This document shows positions 58,312 to 64,000 of a stretch of DNA of 64,000 nucleotides, piece after piece. Position 1 is the stretch's first letter, and every line of letters starts with the position of its first letter. The translations under genes were made by a program, and so were the position numbers. The notes below the pieces were generated by a model. It had not been told where the DNA came from. It saw only the letters and a list, made by a program, of their open reading frames with translations, and ran no database searches. The stretch is from Beroe ovata (Eukaryota; Ctenophora; Nuda; Beroida; Beroidae): contig CAMPET010000295.1 in NCBI GenBank assembly GCA_946803715.1, positions 10,189 through 74,188 on the forward strand. Direction: 5' to 3'.

Positions 58312-61300
58312 CTTGCTCCTCTATGGTAAAGGACGGTTACGGCAGACTTTCCTCCCCCGGATACCCGATGAACTACCTCCCCTCTCAGGACTGTATCACC
58401 ATCATCCGTGAGTGTATACTGTTATGTACCTAGTGTACAATGTATAATGTACAATTAATATAGTACAATTAATATAGTACAATTAATATAGTACCTATAT
58501 TCCTAGAGCCAGACATGGTTGGTTACGTTTTAGTAGCCCGTATACTGGATGTAGACATGCCCCAATCCTCCAAATCATCGTGCAGTGGTGATCATATAGA
58601 GATACGAGACGGTCCCTACCACGATAGTCCACTGGTTACCAGGTAACATACCATTAGTTACCAGGTAACATAACATGAGTTACCAGGTAACACGGTATCA
58701 CACTGGTATCTCCCCCTATTCTCATCATCTAACATCTCAGGGTGTGCGGGAAGTCTCACTCCGATGCTATCATATCAGTCAGTGGGACTCTGTACATCAG
58801 ATTCAGGTCTGATCTCCAAGGATCAGGTCGGGGATACCTCCTCGAGTTCGAGACACAGGACCTAGACGAGTGTGTGAGGGGGAACGGGGGCTGCTCTCAC
58901 ACATGTCACAACACCCCAGGAGCGTTCTACTGCTCGTGTCCCCCTGGCTGGCACCTTGCCAGGAGGGGAGACTACTGCATAGGTATGTCCGGGGGAGGGG
59001 GAAACCTGTTTCCTGTGTTTACCGTGTTTCTCCGACTTCCTCATTCTCTGTGATGCGATTATAGTGGCATGTGCGGAAATCGCAGCCTATGCCAATAACG
59101 GGCAATTTATAACGGGGGTTGTGGACCAGCTTCTTTCCGTTAAGAATGGAAACCGAAGCGATGGCGGCTTAGTGGTTGAGCGTGGTCCCCTACATGTGTA
59201 AAATGTATAGATTTGCATTGGGATCCGAGCTTTCCATTGACGGTGTCAGATATTAGGTGACCACAAACAGGATAAGAGGGAGTCATTATAGCCTGTTTCG
59301 TGACACGAGGCGGATATCATGAAAAGATTACTGCAGCCCCTGTTAATTTGCATAATTACCATAATTAGTTTTGTTGTAAAACAGCAACAATTTTACATTG
59401 ACCAACTATCCAGGGAATGTTAACAATATTACATAGTGCTCTTGACAACACCCGGTAACTCAACCAATCATCTCAATCTTCCTCTCCTATTATCACAACC
59501 CCCTCCCACACCCCCTCGTCCCACCCTATTTCCCCCTCACACACCCCTCCTCCCACCCTATTTCCCCTCATCACCCTCCCCGTCTCTCACCCACTCCCTC
59601 CCCCTCCTCTCTCCCCGTATTATCACGACCCGCTCAACATGACGTGTAATTCCCGCAGACCCGGGCACGAGTGGGAGCTGCAGCGGGTTCTTGGACGGAG
59701 AGAGCGGTACTCTGGCCAGCTTGGGGTACCCAGACCCCTATATGGCCGGGTTGTCGTGTTATTGGGGTATATATCCGCCAGGAGCACGGTATATCCACCT
59801 CAAGTTCCATGACTTTGACCTGGAGACGGGGGGTGGGGGTCCGGACTGTCTATACGACTATGTAGAGGTGGGTCTATAACAAGTGGAGGGGTACCCTCAC
59901 CACTTCCATACCAATGAACTTGTTGTTCCTACACACAAATGACATGATGAGCGACAGTGACATCTCCAGTAACAGTCTGCTGTCCAGGTTTCTGCTGGAT
60001 TTGAGAAAGTGCGATATTGTGGTAAATCGCTGCCTCCAGTCCTGACATTCAACTCGACCAGTATCTCCCTGCGATTCCACTCAGATGCTTCCCAGGCAGG
60101 CAGGGGATTCCTAGCAACATATACCACAACCCCAGCTGAAGCAGGTGAGGTGGCAACTTTGCAACTCACTCCCTCACTTATTATATGGTATCTCACCATC
60201 GCTGTATAATACTGTACCTCCAATTCATGGTGCAATAACACCGATTATCTCAATTTGATACAAGAGAGGTGTTAAGTAGGTATCCTAAAGATGGACATTC
60301 CATCACACACCATCGTACAAAACATGATAACTGTTAGCTGGAATGAGGACTGATCAGCGCTGCTCTGTAGTAGTAGTATGAAAAGTCTGTATGTGTTTAT
60401 TGGACTCTAATTAGGGTGAAAACTGAGTATTGTTGTAACAAATTCAATCATTAGAATCGGAAAGTTTGGTCTCTGATAAAATCTAAAGTTAGCGGTGACA
60501 TTCGACATTGGGCATCTCTCCTCTCATTCCTCAACGATGTGTAGCTCACAGCGCCGTGTATCAAATTATCAATTTGTCCTGACGTGGTAAACCAATGGTC
60601 AATAACCAATAATCTGCGATAAAACCTAAGATACGTCGATGACAGGCACGTTGTCAGACAATTTTCCGGGGGGAGGGTGAGGGGGCTCGACAAGCGATGC
60701 TAGTCCAGTTAGCAAAGCAAGCGAAGAAAAGTATTATTCTCACAATTTACTTCAGTTTCAAATTCAAGGGCCATTTTATTCCGGTTATCCCCTCAATGCA
60801 CGTGGAAGTCTGGGTGCTCAGCACCTAGAAGCCAGAGGTTAAGTTTTGTTCGAAAGAGTGAAGTTATTGGAAATTTTCATCAGTGATTCAAATTTCTGAG
60901 GAGGGCCGCGCCCCCTGATCCTCGCCCCGTGTACACTCTACGTGCCTGGTCGATGATATACTAGTTTTCGTCACTGCGAACTGTTGACACCACTCTACGT
61001 CACTGCGTACCGCTGACACCACTATATGACATTCCATTACGTATAAACCACTCTACGTCACTGCTTACCACTGACACCACTTCATAACATTCCATGATGT
61101 ATACACCACTCTACGTCNNNNNNNNNNNNNNNNNNNNNNNNNNNNNNNNNNNNNNNNNNNNNNNNNNNNNNNNNNNNNNNNNNNNNNNNNNNNNNNNNNN
61201 NNNNNNNNNNNNNNNNNNNNNNNNNNNNNNNNNNNNNNNNNNNNNNNNNNNNNNNNNNNNNNNNNNNNNNNNNNNNNNNNNNNNNNNNNNNNNNNNNNNN

Positions 61301-62837
61301 NNNNNNNNNNNNNNNNNNNNNNNNNNNNNNNNNNNNNNNNNNNNNNNNNNNNNNNNNNNNNNNNNNNNNNNNNNNNNNNNNNNNNNNNNNNNNNNNNNNN
61401 NNNNNNNNNNNNNNNNNNNNNNNNNNNNNNNNNNNNNNNNNNNNNNNNNNNNNNNNNNNNNNNNNNNNNNNNNNNNNNNNCATGACGTATCAGCCCCTCT
61501 TCGTCACAATGTACCGCTGACACCACTACATAACATTCCATGACGTATACACCACTCTACGTCGCTACGTACCGCTGACACCACTACATAACATTCCATG
61601 ACAACTTTTCGTCACTGCGTACCGCTGACACCACTCCATAAAATTCCATGAACAGCCAATGCTATTTCCTGCCCTGTACCCGGATTTAAATTCGAGTGGA
61701 AATAGGTGCAAAATTCTGCTCAACTCCATAGAACACATCACATGCTAGGGTTAGGGCTAGGCTAGGTAAAGGCAACACTTGATCTCACACTATTTCAGAT
61801 AGTGTGACGTGCACTACGATACTGAACACAGTTAGAGGGGAGATAGTGTACAGGAGGGGAGAAGAGAAGTGTGATGAGCGAACCTACGTCATTTCTTTGC
61901 CCTCTTCGTTTCAACTATCCTACAAGTACTCGGTAAGTAGAAGTAGTACCTGGAGTACCTGCACTGATATGAATATCATTATCATCACTGACTCAAATCC
62001 CGAAGAAAACTGGTGCGACACTGCACAATTCAAATCGTACAAGAGTGCTGCACCAGTGTCGCATTTAATGCTGCGCCAGTGTCATCGAGATCCGAGTCAA
62101 AAACTCAATTAATGCAGTGTTTTAACCATCATTATATACAACAGGGCATAATGCGCGGCAAAGTATCGATATACACGACGAAGCTGTTAAAAATGTACAA
62201 AGACCACACTCGCCCAACCGCCACAGTGAGGACTTACTCCAACACTCTCAAAGTGGTGGCTAACTCAATGCACCCCCACGACCAATTCAGTCTATCCTGG
62301 AGATCTGCAGACACAGGTAAAGTTTACTCCACATGACCAGCACTGTAAGGTATAGGAATTAGCCTCTAATCGTCATATATCGGTTCAGCTTGATTCATGT
62401 TATTGCATCATTGAACAGGTTCCTGTGGCGGTTACCTCCGTGCACCCAAGACCTCGTCCATATCCATCTACTCGCACCACTCCTACAACACCACCTCCCT
62501 CGCTCCCTTCCAGACGTGTGTTTGGCACCTGGCCAGCAAACACCGCGTCTACCTGTCCGCAGTGGCATTCGATCTGACAGACACCACCTCTGTGTTCAAA
62601 AGACGGGGAGAAAGGAGGTCCCGGGCTAGGAAGTACCGCAGGAACACGGTCAGGATGTGCGTCTCCAACTACCTTGAGATTATCGACGGCGGAAGGAAGG
62701 TCGGGCGGTTCTGCAACGATCGGAAACTTACTGTGTTCTCGTCGAAAACATCGACTGTGAAATTAAAACTCGTGACCCGAGGCGTGGACCCTGGGAAAGG
62801 TTTTCACATAAAATTCTCGAGGTTAACAGTAACGTGA
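58312..62837 (+). CDS. astacin/tolloid-like protease, copy B (CUB-EGF-CUB-CUB-CUB, with the true 3' end)
   Basis: Near-identical second copy of the gene at 47810-54502, starting inside the CUB1 intron. Exons: 58312-58407, 58507-58642, 58741-58982, 59659-59867, 59988-60144, 61799-61932, 62145-62316 and 62419-62837 (stop). Differences from copy A are few (for example SDLLGSG versus SDLQGSG, IISLPSS versus VISLPSS), while introns vary by indels and repeat number, as expected of alleles. The last exon gives a terminal CUB: GSCGGYLRAPKTSSISIYSH ... YLSAVAFDLTDT ... NYLEIIDGGRKVGRFCND. Odd: a strongly basic insert KRRGERRSRARKYRR inside that CUB. The domain order astacin-CUB-EGF-CUB-CUB-CUB differs from vertebrate BMP1/tolloid (CUB-CUB-EGF-CUB...). 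Confidence 0.88.
60968..61650. repeat. satellite of TGACACCA family, interrupted by a gap
   Basis: Same units as 53580-53945 (CGTCACTGCGTACCGCTGAC, CATAACATTCCATGACGTAT). The 363-base N gap (61118-61480) lies inside, so the copy number here is unknown and larger than in copy A. Confidence 0.9.
61118..61480. other. assembly gap (363 N) in the intronic satellite
   Basis: Flanked on both sides by the same repeat units. Confidence 0.99.
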
Positions 62838-63733
62838 ACATTGAGAAATTAGTTTGCAATTCGGTTCGTGTGTGGCTGTGATCAGCACTCACTCTCAGCA
62901 GGAATAAGATTGTGGAGGAAAATTGGCGCGGTTTATTTTCATTTTCCGTGTCAGTTACAAAGCTATGTATTACTTTTCGGTTTCCTGCATCTGTTCAATT
63001 ATTTCGGATTTCCACTTTCAGTATTATTTTACTGAGAGCCTTCATTCAAAGATCAACTGGAAAGGCTTATTGTATTCACCAGGATGATCAATTCTGAGTA
63101 AAAAAAATTCGTTCTGTAAATGAAATATCCGATGCAAGTCGCTACTATAATCATAGTGATCTGTTTGAAGTTTAATACGGTAGGAATGGAGGCAAAAAGG
63201 TCATAAGATTTTTTATTGTATCCATTGAGTCCATCAATAAGAAAATGTCTAATGCACTTCTCATGATGTCCGTTCACTATTTTCACTAGACTTCCAGTTT
63301 TAATGATAATCCTTCATTGCATTAATTGTTATCTCAATCTGCTTCTTCCTCACGCACGATTAAATAAGAGTGAGGAGATAGGCTTTTAAAGTATTTCAAT
63401 TTGGCAATCTGATAGTGCAAGTGACTGATTTGCTTCAGTTTTTAATTTTATTTGACGTTCATCATTGCGAATGCTTTCCAGCTTTCCATTATCATATGAA
63501 CCTTTCAGTTTTAATTGTACTATTTGAATTTCATAACGGGAGTTTTTATCACGCGAGTTTTTCGCACGGGTCGTGCTGCTTCCACATTTCATGACTTAGA
63601 TTCGTACAGTTACATGCTTTGAGTGTTGATTGTCGATCGATGATAGACCCTGTCGAGAATTTCGTTTTGCGCGCGCGGCGCGAACTTATTCTCAGACGCA
63701 AGCCGCTCCGGCAAATAATTATAGCATATAAAC
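62838..63733. other. 3' region after the protease, no gene recognised
   Basis: AT-rich. Short ORFs on both strands without motifs. It ends at the MITE. Confidence 0.5.
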
Positions 63734-63957
63734 TTGCCGGATGTTATCTGTCCACTGTTTCTTGCGCGCGNGTAAGACGACTCATTTTTTTCGCTAATGC
63801 GCGGCGCAGGGGGACCGGTCCGTCCCCCTCAATTTTTGGCGGGAAAACTTTTTCCTCTGACCCTGTTTCGGCCTTCGATGAAGGCGCGCGCGCCGCGCGC
63901 GAGAAACAGGTCAGGTAACATCTGACAAAGAAACAGTGGACAGATAACATCCGGCAA
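63734..63957. mobile_element. 224-bp MITE with 28-bp TIRs and 8-bp target-site duplication
   Basis: The left end TTGCCGGATGTTATCTGTCC with ACTGTTTC is the exact reverse complement of the right end GAAACAGTGGACAGATAACA with TCCGGCAA. Both flanks carry ATATAAAC (63726-63733 and 63958-63965), a perfect 8-bp target-site duplication. GC-rich inner palindromes (GCGCGCGCGCCGCGCGCG) lie near the right side. An inner second repeat GAAACAGGTCAGGTAACATC precedes the right TIR. No transposase ORF. The 8-bp duplication fits hAT-like transposases. The single N at 63771 is inside. Confidence 0.93.
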
Positions 63958-64000
63958 ATATAAACTGCCAAGTGCCCAATAAGTTTGAAAAGGGCTGTTC

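Overview
The window is animal nuclear DNA. Genes have short GT-AG introns. There are metazoan-type secreted proteins (an astacin/tolloid protease with CUB and EGF modules, an immunoglobulin-domain protein, a lysyl hydroxylase homologue), a piRNA-pathway GTSF1-type CHHC zinc-finger protein, and many microsatellites, minisatellites and MITEs. I cannot name the species. The compact gene spacing would fit a small-genome, possibly non-bilaterian animal, but that is inference. Three long N gaps (19145-19632, 44358-44722, 61118-61480) and eight single Ns (4027, 12980, 34244, 42428, 47969, 54503, 58213, 63771) mark a draft assembly. Several single Ns look like contig joins, and at least two of those look wrong.

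Layout. 1-11 kb, minus strand: the 5' part of an RGS12-like gene (PDZ then PTB), moonraker/KIAA0753, NUDC, and a degenerate PLOD (collagen lysyl hydroxylase) homologue. 11-15 kb: a transposon island with a Crypton-like tyrosine recombinase remnant and two MITEs. 15.9-36.6 kb, plus strand, dense: MEPCE, POLR2C, ELOF1 and MED30 (four consecutive RNA polymerase II transcription genes), then AUP1, a 111-bp satellite array, an FKBP12 with plant-like sequence motifs, a GTSF1-like gene, LIPT1 and WDR46/UTP7. 36.6-46.5 kb: gene-poor and repeat-rich. 46.9-62.8 kb: a secreted astacin-CUB-EGF-CUB-CUB-CUB protease present as two near-identical copies, probably the two alleles. Between the copies sits a contig carrying the 5' end of CDC14 and three tandem SDR genes. 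A three-Ig-domain gene lies antisense among the protease's 5' exons. 63.7 kb: a clean MITE with an 8-bp target-site duplication.

How it fits together. MEPCE (7SK capping, P-TEFb control), POLR2C (Pol II core), ELOF1 (elongation) and MED30 (Mediator) all act in Pol II transcription and lie head-to-tail within 6.5 kb. The other genes are unrelated housekeeping or secreted functions. I did not find a wholly new system. The best leads are the PLOD homologue that has lost its iron-binding HxD, the Pol II gene cluster, the plant-like FKBP12, the tandemly copied splice sites in two genes, a TGGTGTCA satellite family spread across the window, and the allelic mis-scaffolding at 54503/58213, which matters to anyone using this gene model.
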